Below the pieces are notes generated by a model that searched no databases, was not told the origin of the DNA, and saw nothing but the letters and a program-made list of their open reading frames with translations. This document shows positions 16,926 through 25,865 of a DNA stretch of 48,806 nucleotides, piece by piece (the stretch's first letter is position 1; each line of letters opens with the position of its first letter). The DNA is from Planctomycetota bacterium (GTDB taxonomy: Bacteria; Planctomycetota; Planctomycetia; Pirellulales; Lacipirellulaceae). Where the stretch lies: positions 19,201 through 68,006 of the forward strand of contig JABDGM010000012.1 in the NCBI GenBank assembly GCA_013286045.1. Direction: 5' to 3'. The position numbers were made by a program, and so were the translations under genes.

Positions 16926-17888
16926 TCAGCGGGCCGGTTTGAGGCTGGCTTCGGCGTTGTCGAGTCCGTCGTGCCATTGGAGGGGCGCGAGGTAGACGCC
17001 GCCTCGTCCCCAGCCGGCGCGGCTGATGTACCACTTTCCGTCTGTGTCGCGCACGACCTCGGCCGCGTGGGCTGGGATATGTCCGACGAGATTCGCTTCG
17101 TCCCAGTGGTTAAGCGCGTCGCTCACAAATACATCGGTCCCGTCGTACCCGCCTCGGGGGCCGATGAAGAGGTACTTCTTGGATCCGCGGCGGACGACAT
17201 AGGGTGATTCCGTCGGCCCGGCGAATGTCCCCTTTGTCTTATCGGTGAAGACGGCAATCTTGCCCGACCAATGAACAAGGTCATCGCTTTCGACGCGGAA
17301 GACAACATAGTTGCCGCCGGCAGGCGCGCTCGTCGCAGTGTAGTACAGGTACCACTTTCCGTCGGCCCGGAGGACGAACGGGTCGCGAGCGTCGTAGCCA
17401 TCAACGATCAGAGGGTTTTTGGGATAACGCTTCCAGTTGACGAGATCCTTCGACGTGGCCAACTCGAGTTTGTAGCGCGTATGATCCGCATCGCCGCCGC
17501 ATTAGAACATGTAATACAGGCCGCCATGCTCGATCACATACGGTGCCCACAGGTGGGCTTCGTTCCAAGGCGGGCCGGTCTCGACGGTTAGCGCGGGCTC
17601 TTGCTTGATCCAGGGTCCGCCCACGAGACGGGGCGACGTGGCGTGCGCGAAGCTGATCTCGTTAAGCGGGGCGGCCGGCTCGGCGTGCGTGATGCCGAAA
17701 AGATGCCAGGTCCCTTTGTCATCCTGGATGAAGCAGTGGTCGTTGAGATACCACGGTTCCGTTTCGCCTATGGTGGGGTCATAGATTTTGATGAACTTGC
17801 CAGCGGTCACCAGCGTCTTAACCCCGACGGCGCCGGCGGAAAGAATTCCGACCAGAGACACGACGAAAAGCAGGGCGGATTTCGGCAT
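16926..17888 (-). pseudogene. GH43-like beta-propeller glycosidase gene interrupted by one in-frame TAA
   Basis: One reading frame of 320 codons runs from ATG 17888 (signal peptide [19 protein letters not shown]) to a TGA-type end at 16926, but codon 129 (17502-17504) is TAA. Upstream: [25 protein letters not shown] and [14 protein letters not shown]. Directly after the stop the same frame continues CGGDADHTRYKLELATSKDLVNW and DARDPFVLRADGKWYLYYTA, typical of five-bladed-propeller GH43/GH32-type proteins. Related proteins often have Tyr after YYMF, so a TAC or TAT to TAA change is likely. There is no frameshift and the downstream half looks intact, so the event is recent or is a sequencing error. 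Two short products (128 residues and a TTG-started 178) would otherwise result. Confidence 0.8.
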
Positions 17889-17940
17889 GTGGGTTCCGAG
17901 CTTGGCGAGTTTGTAGGAAGGGTTGGTCGATCTGCGACAA

Positions 17941-17994
17941 CCCATCGTGTCGCGGGGGTGACGTGTTCGCGTTGCGCGGCGAACCCATCCTACT
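17941..17994. repeat. Inverted-repeat element between GH43-like and PEP-CTERM genes
   Basis: GTTCGC (17965-17970) pairs with GCGAAC (17979-17984). On the minus strand the block begins GTAGGATGGGTTCGCCGCG, which resembles the widespread GTAGGGTGGGTTCGCC class of bacterial intergenic repeats. A partly similar stretch (GTGTCGCGG, CCTACTTCGC) lies at about 18690-18720, next to the end of the EF-hand gene. Confidence 0.45.
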
Positions 17995-18024
17995 TCGCTT
18001 CGCTATTATTTAGAATTCAAACTC

Positions 18025-18636
18025 TTACGTGCGTCGAAATCGCTTGCAAGAACTATAAGCAAGCACCGCGGCGAAAAGAGAAAAAGTTCCAGGTTCGGGA
18101 ACCTCGACCTTGACGATGGTCCCTGCCGGTACGACTGTCACGTAGGGCGTGCCACAACACGACGCTTGATCCGAACTTGTAGTTGTTGCAAAAGACGGCG
18201 GAAACTCGATCAGGTTGGCAAATTGAAATGAATTAGTAGGGATGGCAACGTTGGAGCCTATTTCGAGAGTCTGACCAAATTTAGCAAAGCTTCCGTTGAA
18301 TGTTAGAAGATCCGCAATATTTCCAACGTTGTCCTGAAACTCCAAGGTTCCAAAGCCCACGTAAGCGACACTGGCACCATCGATTGATAGGGTCGCCCCC
18401 AGCACGTCAAATCCAGCCGTCGGTACATCGGTTGGAAGTAGGTCTTGTGCATTGCTCGCTACAGTAACGCCGAGATCGAAGCTCTTTCCCTGCGAACCGA
18501 TTAGCCAGGGGTCGTCACTACCGGCCGGAACGATTAGGCCAGACCATGAGTAGTTAATAGGCAATGATGCGCCCGAGCTCGCGCTTAAGGTGAGCCAAAG
18601 TAAACAAGCGCCTCCAAAGCAGTTCTTTACAGTCAT
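18025..18636 (-). CDS. PEP-CTERM sorting domain protein
   Basis: A 203-residue secreted protein with a signal peptide (CFGGACLLWLTLSASSGAS) and a beta-rich body without enzymatic motifs. A Cys-Cys pair occurs in DQASCCGTPYVTVV. The C-terminal sorting signal is EVPEPGTFSLFAAVLAY followed by the basic tail CKRFRRT. The ATG at 18636 is supported by a full AGGAGGT ribosome-binding site seven bases upstream, one of the strongest in the window. It sits between the broken GH43-like gene and the EF-hand operon, all on the minus strand. Its body does not match a family that I recognise. Confidence 0.8.
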   Translation of the reverse strand: MTVKNCFGGACLLWLTLSASSGASLPINYSWSGLIVPAGSDDPWLIGSQGKSFDLGVTVASNAQDLLPTDVPTAGFDVLGATLSIDGASVAYVGFGTLEFQDNVGNIADLLTFNGSFAKFGQTLEIGSNVAIPTNSFQFANLIEFPPSFATTTSSDQASCCGTPYVTVVPAGTIVKVEVPEPGTFSLFAAVLAYSSCKRFRRT

Positions 18637-18643
18637 TAGATCG

Positions 18644-18650
18644 ACCTCCT
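18644..18650 (-). promoter_or_regulatory. Strong ribosome binding site of the 18025-18636 gene
   Basis: Minus-strand AGGAGGT, seven bases before ATG 18636. Most other starts in this window lack a clear Shine-Dalgarno sequence, so this one is notable. Confidence 0.8.
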
Positions 18651-18710
18651 ATGTCTATCACTAAGGGACTGATTTGTGGCCGGCAGCCGAACGTGTCGCG
18701 GCAATCGCGC

Positions 18711-20375
18711 CTACTTCGCGGTTGCCGCTTCGGCGGCACTGATAAAACCGTCGCCGTTGGTGTCGAGTTTTGAGAATTGTTCGCTGGTACCCAGGAATTC
18801 GCGGCGGCTTACGTCGCCGTCGCCGTTGAAGTCGGCGCGGAGGAACCAGTCGGGAGTGCCGGCGGGTGCGCTGCGGGCGGCGGCGGAGCGCGGGCGGTAG
18901 AAGGAATCTTCTTCGGGGCGTTCGCCGCGTAGGAATGCGACGATCATCGTGTACGGCAGTTCGCTGCTTTGCAGGATGCCGTCGTGGTTTGTGTCGTATG
19001 CGGAGAGGGTCTTCGCGGCGGTTGAGATTTCGCGTTCGCCAAGTCGGCCGTCGGCGTCGGCGTCGAGGAGCTCGCAGAGAGAGTCGCAGTTGTCGTGGAC
19101 CATCAGGCGAATCTCGCTGGCCGCGGCGGATTGGGCGGGAGCCAGAGAATTCGTTAGGTCTTCCGCCATCAGCACGAGGCGTGTTGAGCCTAGCGTGACG
19201 ACGAGTCGATCTGAGACTGGTTGCTGGGCGATTGACACCGCTGGAAGACTTTCGTAAATCCTAACCGTGCTTTTGCCCGGCGATTTGTCGGTACCGGTCG
19301 TGAAGTCGACGGCAATCAGCAGATGCGGCGGCTCCGTTTTGAGGGCGGCGATTTCATCCTGGTCGAGGAGGCCGTCGCCATTGACGTCCAGACTTTTGTA
19401 TACAGACGCAAGCGCTGGAAAGCTTTCGGGGCGAAGGTCTTGTTGCGGCGCGTAAAGATCTGTGAGGAGGTAGTTGAGGCGATCGGGCGCGAAGTTTGGC
19501 TCCAAATATAGGGCGGCTGCCCGGCTAACTCCGCGCTGACCCATCGAACCCTGGCTATCGCCCAATAACAGGTCGCGAAGCGTTTCGAATTCTTCGGCGG
19601 TGACGACGCCGTCGTTGTCGTCGTCGAACGCCAGAAGCGTTTTGGCGCACTGTTGCAATTCTTCGGCAGACAGTTGGCCGTCGCCGTTCGTGTCGAGTAG
19701 TTTCCAAATTCGAGAAGAAGCGCTGGGCACGTTCGCATACGAGCGGCTGCTGCGCAAGCTGAAGGCCCGCATCTTGCGGCCCGCCGCCCGGCCCAGCCAG
19801 GCGGCGGCCTCGTCGCGTTGGATCTCCCCGTCGTGGTTGTGGTCGTATTGGTCGGTCCACGTTTTCAGGTCGCGTTCGCGGACGGGCATGCCGTACTGCT
19901 GCTCTTTGAGATATTCCTCGTTGGCAGCCAGCGCTTTCCAGGTCGGGCGTTTGTCTTTGTCCGAGGTAGCTGCGGCGAGCACGCCGTCGATCAGCTTTTC
20001 GAACGGTTCGTTTGCGGGATGGCCATCGATCGTGAGAGTTACATCAACGATGAGGGGTCCGCCGGGCGTTAGAATCGCGATGCGTTCAGGATGTGGTTTC
20101 GGCGGCGGAGGGGCGGACTCTTGTTTCTTCGGCGTACCTGCTTTTGAAGTCGCCTTATCTGGTAGTCCCTGGGCCGAAGATTGCGGTTTGACGTCGACCG
20201 GCTTGTCGGAAGTAGTCGGCGTCGTCGTTGAGGATACGGGTGTAGCCGCGCCGGTAGGAGCCGCCGGCGGTTTCTCAATAGCAGGTGACGAGGCTACCTT
20301 AGGCTTTGATGGCTGGCACCCGCTTTGAATCAAAACGGCGGAGATTGCAACGAACGCGACGAAATGCCGAAGCAT
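18711..20375 (-). CDS. EF-hand repeat protein, exported
   Basis: A 554-residue protein started at ATG 20375 (MLRHFVAFVAISAVLIQSGC); a GTG at 20435 would overlap the upstream gene. The N-terminus is a signal peptide ending in a Gly-Cys, possibly a lipoprotein site although the -3 residue is Gln. A Pro/Thr/Ser-rich linker follows (about 25-95). Eight EF-hand-like calcium loops are spread over residues 175-550, for example DHNHDGEIQRDE, DTNGDGQLSAEE, DDDNDGVVTAEE, DVNGDGLLDQDE, DADADGRLGERE, DTNHDGILQSSE, DFNGDGDVSRRE and DTNGDGFISAAE. It is the last gene after DUF1553 and DUF1501, 56 bp beyond the latter. It is probably a periplasmic calcium-binding protein of unknown purpose. Confidence 0.88.
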   Translation of the reverse strand: MLRHFVAFVAISAVLIQSGCQPSKPKVASSPAIEKPPAAPTGAATPVSSTTTPTTSDKPVDVKPQSSAQGLPDKATSKAGTPKKQESAPPPPKPHPERIAILTPGGPLIVDVTLTIDGHPANEPFEKLIDGVLAAATSDKDKRPTWKALAANEEYLKEQQYGMPVRERDLKTWTDQYDHNHDGEIQRDEAAAWLGRAAGRKMRAFSLRSSRSYANVPSASSRIWKLLDTNGDGQLSAEELQQCAKTLLAFDDDNDGVVTAEEFETLRDLLLGDSQGSMGQRGVSRAAALYLEPNFAPDRLNYLLTDLYAPQQDLRPESFPALASVYKSLDVNGDGLLDQDEIAALKTEPPHLLIAVDFTTGTDKSPGKSTVRIYESLPAVSIAQQPVSDRLVVTLGSTRLVLMAEDLTNSLAPAQSAAASEIRLMVHDNCDSLCELLDADADGRLGEREISTAAKTLSAYDTNHDGILQSSELPYTMIVAFLRGERPEEDSFYRPRSAAARSAPAGTPDWFLRADFNGDGDVSRREFLGTSEQFSKLDTNGDGFISAAEAATAK

Positions 20376-20431
20376 AGATGAGGCTCGACCGGCCGTGAAA
20401 ACACGTTTGAGTTTCACACGCTTTCCGACGA

Positions 20432-21769
20432 TCACGTGAGAATATCGTGGATCGGAGTTCCCTCGGCGATCTTGATGGGACGGTTCGATGCGGTCATGTT
20501 TTCGTGATCGGGTGGAACGCCGAGCGCGGTGGACAACGTCGCGAGCACGTCCCCAATGCCGACTTGTTTCTCTTCGACGGTCGCGCCATCGGCGCTGGTC
20601 TTCCCGTACGCTTGCCCGCCTTTAATGCCACCGCCGGCGAAAACGCATGACCAGGCTGCGGGGAAATGATCGCGGCCGGCGTTGCCGTTGATTTGTGGCG
20701 TGCGGCCGAACTCGCTTATCCAGAGGATTGTCGTGTCCTTCAACAAATCGCGCTCTTGCAACTCGCCCATCAGTGTGGCCCAGCCAGCGTCCAATTCTTC
20801 GGATAGTTTTTTAACGCGGCGGAAGTTGTCTTGGTGCGTATCCCAGCCGAGGCCATCGCCGAGGGCGACTTCGACGAACGGCACGCCGCGCTCGACCAAG
20901 CGGCGAGCGAGCAGGCACCCCTGACCAAACACGCCGTTGCCGTATTCGCTGCGAACTTTGTCCGATTCGGTTGAGAGATCGAACGCCTTCCGCACGTCGG
21001 GCGTCATGAGGTCGGCGGCTTTGCGATAGAGGGCGTTGTGCGTTTCGAACGCGTTCGTGTGACGGCCGTCGAGGAACTTCTTTTCCATCGTATTCCACAG
21101 CGCGAGTCGGCGTGCAGCCTGATCGGCGCTTACGTCTTGCGGCAGTTCGAGGTCTTCCATTTTCAAATCGACGGGTTTGGCACGCGTCATCGACGCGCTG
21201 CCCGGCGACGGCGGCCCACCGCTGCCGGCGACGATCGCGGGCGCGTAACGCGCTCCTAAGAACCCTGGCTCGAACGCGGCCGGATTGACATCCCGCGGCG
21301 GCGCGACTGTCACATAGTTCGGCAGTACCGACTCGTATTCCATTTCTTTCGCGAGCGAACAGGCAATCGACGGGTACGCTACTTCGCCCGCGGGGGAATG
21401 GCCGGTGCGAACGAGGTGTGTGCCGCGTCCGTGATCGCCTTCCTTCGTGGTGAGCGATCTTACGACGGCGAGCTGGTCGCCGAACTTGCCGAGCTTTGGT
21501 AAGTGTTCGCTGAACCGCAAACCCGGAACGCTTGTCGCCCCTTCTTTGAACTCGCCGCCGTTGGCGTGGCCGGGCTTCATGTCGAACGTATCGGTCTGGC
21601 TTGGGCCGCCGCTCATCCATAGCAAGATGCAATGCCGGCGACGGCGCGGGTCTTGTGCAATTTCCGCCGCGAGGCTCGGCAACCAGCGAGCGCAGCTGGT
21701 TCCTAAAATGCCCAGCCCAAAATTGCGGAGCAATTCGCGACGGTCGATTCCGCGATGGTTGCAGGCCAT
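20432..21769 (-). CDS. DUF1501 family protein
   Basis: A 445-residue protein. I start at ATG 21769 because the N-terminus MACNHRGIDRRELLRNFGLG then gives a twin-arginine-type signal with RR followed by a hydrophobic stretch; the frame extends upstream into the neighbouring gene. Family features are HCILLWMSGGPSQTDTFDMKPG, RSLTTKEGDHGRGTHLVRTGH and TTILWISEFGRTPQINGNAGRDH, which fit the sulfatase/alkaline-phosphatase-like fold assigned to DUF1501. The start lies 11 bp after the stop of the DUF1553 gene, so the two are co-transcribed. This pair is expanded in planctomycetes; its biochemical role is unknown, with a link to polysaccharide use or to redox processes suggested but not proven. Confidence 0.93.
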   Translation of the reverse strand: MACNHRGIDRRELLRNFGLGILGTSCARWLPSLAAEIAQDPRRRRHCILLWMSGGPSQTDTFDMKPGHANGGEFKEGATSVPGLRFSEHLPKLGKFGDQLAVVRSLTTKEGDHGRGTHLVRTGHSPAGEVAYPSIACSLAKEMEYESVLPNYVTVAPPRDVNPAAFEPGFLGARYAPAIVAGSGGPPSPGSASMTRAKPVDLKMEDLELPQDVSADQAARRLALWNTMEKKFLDGRHTNAFETHNALYRKAADLMTPDVRKAFDLSTESDKVRSEYGNGVFGQGCLLARRLVERGVPFVEVALGDGLGWDTHQDNFRRVKKLSEELDAGWATLMGELQERDLLKDTTILWISEFGRTPQINGNAGRDHFPAAWSCVFAGGGIKGGQAYGKTSADGATVEEKQVGIGDVLATLSTALGVPPDHENMTASNRPIKIAEGTPIHDILT

Positions 21770-21780
21770 GGCTTTGCTTC

Positions 21781-23388
21781 CTATTGGTTGAATGCGAACT
21801 CGGTGCTGTTGACTAGTGCCCACAGGATGTCGCCAAGCGCCTTCGATCGTTCGCCGGGCGCTTTTGCATCGGCTAAGACGGCGAGGCACGACTTGGCTTC
21901 GTCGTCGTTTGGCTGTCGGGCGAACGCCGCCAAAAACAACGATTGAACGCAGTCGTTGTCGCTCATGAAGGGCGCTTCGAGCGCGCCAAGCACGCTGCTG
22001 CGGCCCGATGCGGTGACATCCGACATCGTTTTCCCATTCATCAACAGGAGTGCCTGCAGCGTTCCTTCACGATATTCGGCCGGATCGCCCGGCGGTGGTC
22101 GCATGCGACGTATGAAATCCGTTCGTAGTGGACTTTCCGCTAGTCGGGTGTTCGGAGCGTTCGGGTCGGAATAATCCGACCGGGGAGCAGCATCGTCCAG
22201 CGGAGCCAGAATGGCAAAGCTATCGAACAGTTGCTCCGGAGAAAGCGGCCGCGCGATCATTCGTGAAAAATGCTCGGGCGGCTTCGTCGAATCGCCACTG
22301 CTCGAAAGCTGGTATGCCCGCGTGAGTGCGAGCGTTCGCCACAAGTTGCGCAGGTCGAAATTCGACTTCACGAAATAGTCGGCCAGTTCGCTGAGCAGCT
22401 GGTTGTTGACGGATTCCTGGTCATCGAGCGATTCGACAATGCCATGTCCGAAGAGTTGCGACCAGGCCCAGTTCACCGCGGCCCGCGAGAAAAACTGGTT
22501 GTCGGGCGAAGTTAGCCACAGTGCGAGCTGCAGCCGCCGCGTGTGGTCGGATTCGTCCGTCGCTTCATCTCCGCCCGGGTATTTGGGCGATACGACCTTG
22601 GTCGAGTTCGGCAGCATGACGTCGCCCTGGTCGGCATCGATGAGCCGATACGACATTCGCATCATGTTGTTGCGATCTTCGGGCGCTCGCACGCGGGCGA
22701 AGAACGCTGCGAGGCCCCAGAAGTCGCGCTGGGTCCAAGAGGCGGTCGGGTGATCGTGGCACTGAGCGCAGTGCAGGTGGACGCCGAGGAATAGTTCCGC
22801 GGTGTTGGTTGCCAGCTTCTCGGGTGATACGTCGTTGGCTTGGTAATACAGGGCGGGGCCGAGCTCATCGCCGCCTAGCGTGAGCAGCATTTCGCCCACG
22901 AGATTGTCGTAGCGTAGATTCTTCGCAAATCGTGCCCGCAACCATTTTTGGAGCGCTACGGCTTGCGGTCCGCGCTGGGCATCCACGCCGAGCGGCAAAA
23001 TGCGATTCCGCCAAGTGGTGGCCATGTGCGTGGAATAGCGCGGCGAGTTGAGCAGTCGATCGATCAACTCCGCACGCTTGTTCGGGTTGTTGTCGGCCAA
23101 GAAGGCTCGCACATCTCCCACGCGCGGAATGACACCGTTCAAGTCTAGATACACGCGCCGCATGAACTCGCCATCGGCCGATTGCGCGGCGGGCTCGATC
23201 TTGTCGGCGGCCCACAGCTGCCCCATGAGCTCATCGACTCGGGCCGCCATCTGCTCGCTGCTGCGCGCGGTCGATTCGGACGATGCCCCGGTTTTCTCGG
23301 TTGAATCGTCGGCAGCAATAGCGATTGAGAATGGCGCCAGGCCCAAGGCGGCGACCAACGACCAAAAATATGCCCGTTTGAGTTGCAT
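21781..23388 (-). CDS. DUF1549 / DUF1553 domain protein
   Basis: A 535-residue exported protein started at ATG 23388 (MQLKRAYFWSLVAALGLAPF, a signal peptide ending near AIAA). DUF1549 covers about 45-240, with RRVYLDLNGVIPRVGDV and LIDRLLNSPRYSTHMATTW. It carries a CxxCH-like motif, CAQCHDHP (Cys207, Cys210, His211), which could bind haem c or another metal. DUF1553 covers about 280-530, with WLTSPDNQFFSRAAVNW, FGHGIVESLDDQ and SRMIARPLSPEQLFD. Unlike many relatives it lacks an N-terminal cytochrome domain and it is shorter. It is first in the DUF1553-DUF1501-EF-hand operon and divergent from the gene at 23569. Confidence 0.93.
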   Translation of the reverse strand: MQLKRAYFWSLVAALGLAPFSIAIAADDSTEKTGASSESTARSSEQMAARVDELMGQLWAADKIEPAAQSADGEFMRRVYLDLNGVIPRVGDVRAFLADNNPNKRAELIDRLLNSPRYSTHMATTWRNRILPLGVDAQRGPQAVALQKWLRARFAKNLRYDNLVGEMLLTLGGDELGPALYYQANDVSPEKLATNTAELFLGVHLHCAQCHDHPTASWTQRDFWGLAAFFARVRAPEDRNNMMRMSYRLIDADQGDVMLPNSTKVVSPKYPGGDEATDESDHTRRLQLALWLTSPDNQFFSRAAVNWAWSQLFGHGIVESLDDQESVNNQLLSELADYFVKSNFDLRNLWRTLALTRAYQLSSSGDSTKPPEHFSRMIARPLSPEQLFDSFAILAPLDDAAPRSDYSDPNAPNTRLAESPLRTDFIRRMRPPPGDPAEYREGTLQALLLMNGKTMSDVTASGRSSVLGALEAPFMSDNDCVQSLFLAAFARQPNDDEAKSCLAVLADAKAPGERSKALGDILWALVNSTEFAFNQ

Positions 23389-23568
23389 GTTTGGCAAACT
23401 CATCGCGATTGGGGCTTTTCGGCTCCCGCAGAAGCCACGGCCCGTGATAAGAATAGGATTACGCTCGCGAAGGTTTATTGTACCCCTTTTTGGGGAATGA
23501 ACACAGCAAGACCTGCCTCACGAAACCTCGAATTCCACTCCTTGCGCCCGCCAAGCCGGTCCGCCCGC

Positions 23569-24060
23569 ATGAATCCTTTTGACAGCAGCACGGATTCCGA
23601 TCGCCATTTCATTTGGCATCGGCTCGTGGAGGTGGATTGCGAGGCTTTTGCCAAGGGTGATTGGTCGCAAATTGAAGGCGATTTCGCTGCAGATGGATTC
23701 GAGGGAATTCGCTGTTGTTATTCCGCCGATCCGGACGACTGGCGGATCGCCTTTGCACACTTGAACGGTTACCGCGATTCCTGGCTGGCAGCCTCGGAGG
23801 TGTTTCGAGCCCTCCAGCCCGTGGGCTATTCCCACCGGGAAGCGTTGCTCGCTCGCTGCCACCTCGAGGAAATCGAGATCGCCGGCGATCGGGCTTTAGC
23901 GCACAAGAAGTTTTACGGCGAGGTGCCGCTCGCCGACGGCTCGAAGCTGGCGGACTGCCGGCAGACGTTGTACCGTCTTCATAAGCAAAACGGCACTTGG
24001 CGCATCGTCGGCTTCTTCGGCCAACTCCCGTTGTTGAATGGTGGCGCGATCGCACGATGA
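23569..24060 (+). CDS. NTF2/SnoaL-like small protein
   Basis: A 163-residue protein started at ATG 23569 (MNPFDSSTDSDRHFIWHRLV); the frame is open further upstream but lacks resemblance there. The pattern of an N-terminal helix with a conserved acidic stretch (DCEAFAKGDWSQIEGDFA), then GYRDSWLAASEVFR and a C-terminal strand pair ending in TLYRLHKQNGTWRIVGFFGQ, fits a nuclear-transport-factor-2-like cone fold. Such folds serve as small enzymes or ligand-binding proteins, and the specific role cannot be read from sequence. Its TGA overlaps the ATG of the symporter gene (ATGA, 4 bp), so the two are translationally coupled, which ties it to uptake of the same compound. Confidence 0.7.
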   Translation: MNPFDSSTDSDRHFIWHRLVEVDCEAFAKGDWSQIEGDFAADGFEGIRCCYSADPDDWRIAFAHLNGYRDSWLAASEVFRALQPVGYSHREALLARCHLEEIEIAGDRALAHKKFYGEVPLADGSKLADCRQTLYRLHKQNGTWRIVGFFGQLPLLNGGAIAR

Positions 24061-25727
24061 ATGAACACGCGACTCTTAGTATCGTCGACTACTGCGTGTT
24101 CTTCGGGTACATCGCTCTCACGCTATTCCTCGGCTTCGCTGTATCGCGCGGTGCTCGCCGCAAGATGAAGGACTACTTCCTCGGCGACAAAAAACTGCCC
24201 TGGTACGTCGTGGGCACCTCGATGGTCGCCGGCGACATTAGTAGCGAAACGTTCATCGCCAACGTAGGTATCGCTTATCAATACGGCATGGTCATCGCCA
24301 CGACCGGCTGGAACTCGTGGATCATCTACTCGATTTTTCTATTCGTGTTCCTGCCGTATTACGTGCGGTCCGGTCTGTACACGATGCCCGAGTTCTTGGA
24401 GCGGCGCTATAACCCGACCTGCCGTTACTTGTTCGCGTTTTCGCTCGTCGTTGGTTATCTGTTCACGCTGCTTGCCGGCTCACTGTATGCCGGCGGGCTG
24501 TTTGTCGAGCGAATTTTTGAGCTCCGGTTATCCCCGGATGTGAACACAAACATTGCCTGGGGGATTGTGTTCTTCGCGGTGACAACCGGGGCCTACACGA
24601 TTTACGGCGGCATGAAGAGTTCCGCATGGACAGACTTTATGCAGATGTTCGTCCTGCTCACCGCTGGGATCCTGCTGCCGATCATTGCGGTTCGCGAGGC
24701 GGGTGGGTTGTCGCAGCTTGTCCACGATTACCCGGACAAATTCAACATTTTTCTCCCGCCGACGCACGAACGATTTCCAGCGACGGGCGTGTTTACCGGA
24801 TTCCTTTCCGTCGGGCTGTGGTACACCTGCTCGAGCCAGCACATCGTGCAGCGCGTGCTCTCTGCCAAGGACGAGTGGCACGCGCGGATGGGTGTCGTGG
24901 CGGCCGGTTATTTGCGCATCATCACTCCGCTGTTTTTTGTGCTGCCCGGCATCGCGGCGATAAAGCTCTTTCCCCATCTTGAGAAACCCGACCAGGCTTA
25001 TTTAGTGCTGGTGAAATCGTTGATTCCCACCGGACTGAAGGGCCTTGTCCTGGCGGGCATGGCGGCGGCACTCATGGCGACGGTATCGACCGTGCTCAAC
25101 GCCACCTCGACGATGCTGACGATCGATCTTTACAAAAAAGCGCGACCTGCCGCGGGCGACCGAGAGCAGGTTATCGTCGGCATGATTTCAGGCGTCGTCG
25201 TACTTGTCATCAGCGTGCTGATCGCATTTATCTACATCACGCAGAAAGATTCGCTCTTCGTGCTGATCCAAACAGTCTTCTTTTACATCGCTCCACCGTT
25301 CGCGGTGGTGTTCTTGTTGGGGCTCATCTGGCCCCGGGCCAATGGCCCAGCCGCCGTGGTTACGATTATCAGCGGATTTCTCTTCTTGCTGCTGCTGCAG
25401 AAAGGCGTTCCGTTGGCTGGAATTCCACCGCTTTGGAATTCGATCACATGGCTGACGCCCTACAAAAAGGCGTACCAACACACCGCGCTCCTGACGTGGA
25501 TCTTTTCAATGACCGTGATGATCGTCACGTCGCTCCTAACATCGCCACCGCCGCCAGAGCGCATCGACGGAATTATCTGGAACCGCAGCTACCTTTCGCT
25601 GCCACCCGCCGAAAGGCTGAAATACGGCGGCTGGAAAGATTTCCGCATTTGGTGGCTGCTGTTCGTCCTTTCCGTGCTCTCGATTTATGGCTTCTTCGTG
25701 TGGTTCAACTTTTTCCGCGCGACGTAG
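24057..25727 (+). CDS. Sodium:solute symporter family transporter
   Basis: A 556-residue multi-pass membrane protein started at ATG 24057, which overlaps the previous stop by four bases. It has about 13 hydrophobic segments and family motifs near the N-terminus: SRGARRKMKDYFLGDKKLPW, then GTSMVAGDISSETFIANVG in the region that forms the sodium site, and GLYTMPEFLERRYNP. Later come AGMAAALMATVSTVLNATST and FFYIAPPFAVVFLLGL. This is the SGLT-like branch of the SSF family, common in planctomycete catabolic clusters for sugars or sugar acids. The substrate is not predictable. The creatininase gene follows after a 138-bp spacer containing a large inverted repeat. Confidence 0.93.
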   Translation: MNEHATLSIVDYCVFFGYIALTLFLGFAVSRGARRKMKDYFLGDKKLPWYVVGTSMVAGDISSETFIANVGIAYQYGMVIATTGWNSWIIYSIFLFVFLPYYVRSGLYTMPEFLERRYNPTCRYLFAFSLVVGYLFTLLAGSLYAGGLFVERIFELRLSPDVNTNIAWGIVFFAVTTGAYTIYGGMKSSAWTDFMQMFVLLTAGILLPIIAVREAGGLSQLVHDYPDKFNIFLPPTHERFPATGVFTGFLSVGLWYTCSSQHIVQRVLSAKDEWHARMGVVAAGYLRIITPLFFVLPGIAAIKLFPHLEKPDQAYLVLVKSLIPTGLKGLVLAGMAAALMATVSTVLNATSTMLTIDLYKKARPAAGDREQVIVGMISGVVVLVISVLIAFIYITQKDSLFVLIQTVFFYIAPPFAVVFLLGLIWPRANGPAAVVTIISGFLFLLLLQKGVPLAGIPPLWNSITWLTPYKKAYQHTALLTWIFSMTVMIVTSLLTSPPPPERIDGIIWNRSYLSLPPAERLKYGGWKDFRIWWLLFVLSVLSIYGFFVWFNFFRAT

Positions 25728-25734
25728 AAGAATG

Positions 25735-25857
25735 TTAACCACGGAGGCACGGAGGGCACGGAGACCTTAAACGCACGTTTTCATTACAATGAGATGGATG
25801 TGACGACGCTCACAGAATAGGTGCCTTTATTCTTCGTCTCCGTGCCTCCGTGGTTAA
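25735..25857. repeat. Long inverted repeat of CACGGAG units
   Basis: Perfect 20-bp arms lie at 25735-25754 (TTAACCACGGAGGCACGGAG) and 25838-25857 (its reverse complement), 83 bp apart. An extra GGCACGGAG follows the left arm only. The element fills nearly the whole spacer between the symporter stop and the creatininase start. Its TTAA ends and repeat units resemble widespread small non-coding repeats or MITE-like elements, and it could also terminate or attenuate the transcript. Confidence 0.75.
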
Positions 25858-25865
25858 ATTAAAAA

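Noticed and set aside
17502..17504. Programmed recoding at the in-frame stop
   Set aside because: The stop is TAA, which is not used for selenocysteine or pyrrolysine, and no recoding stem-loop is evident right after it.
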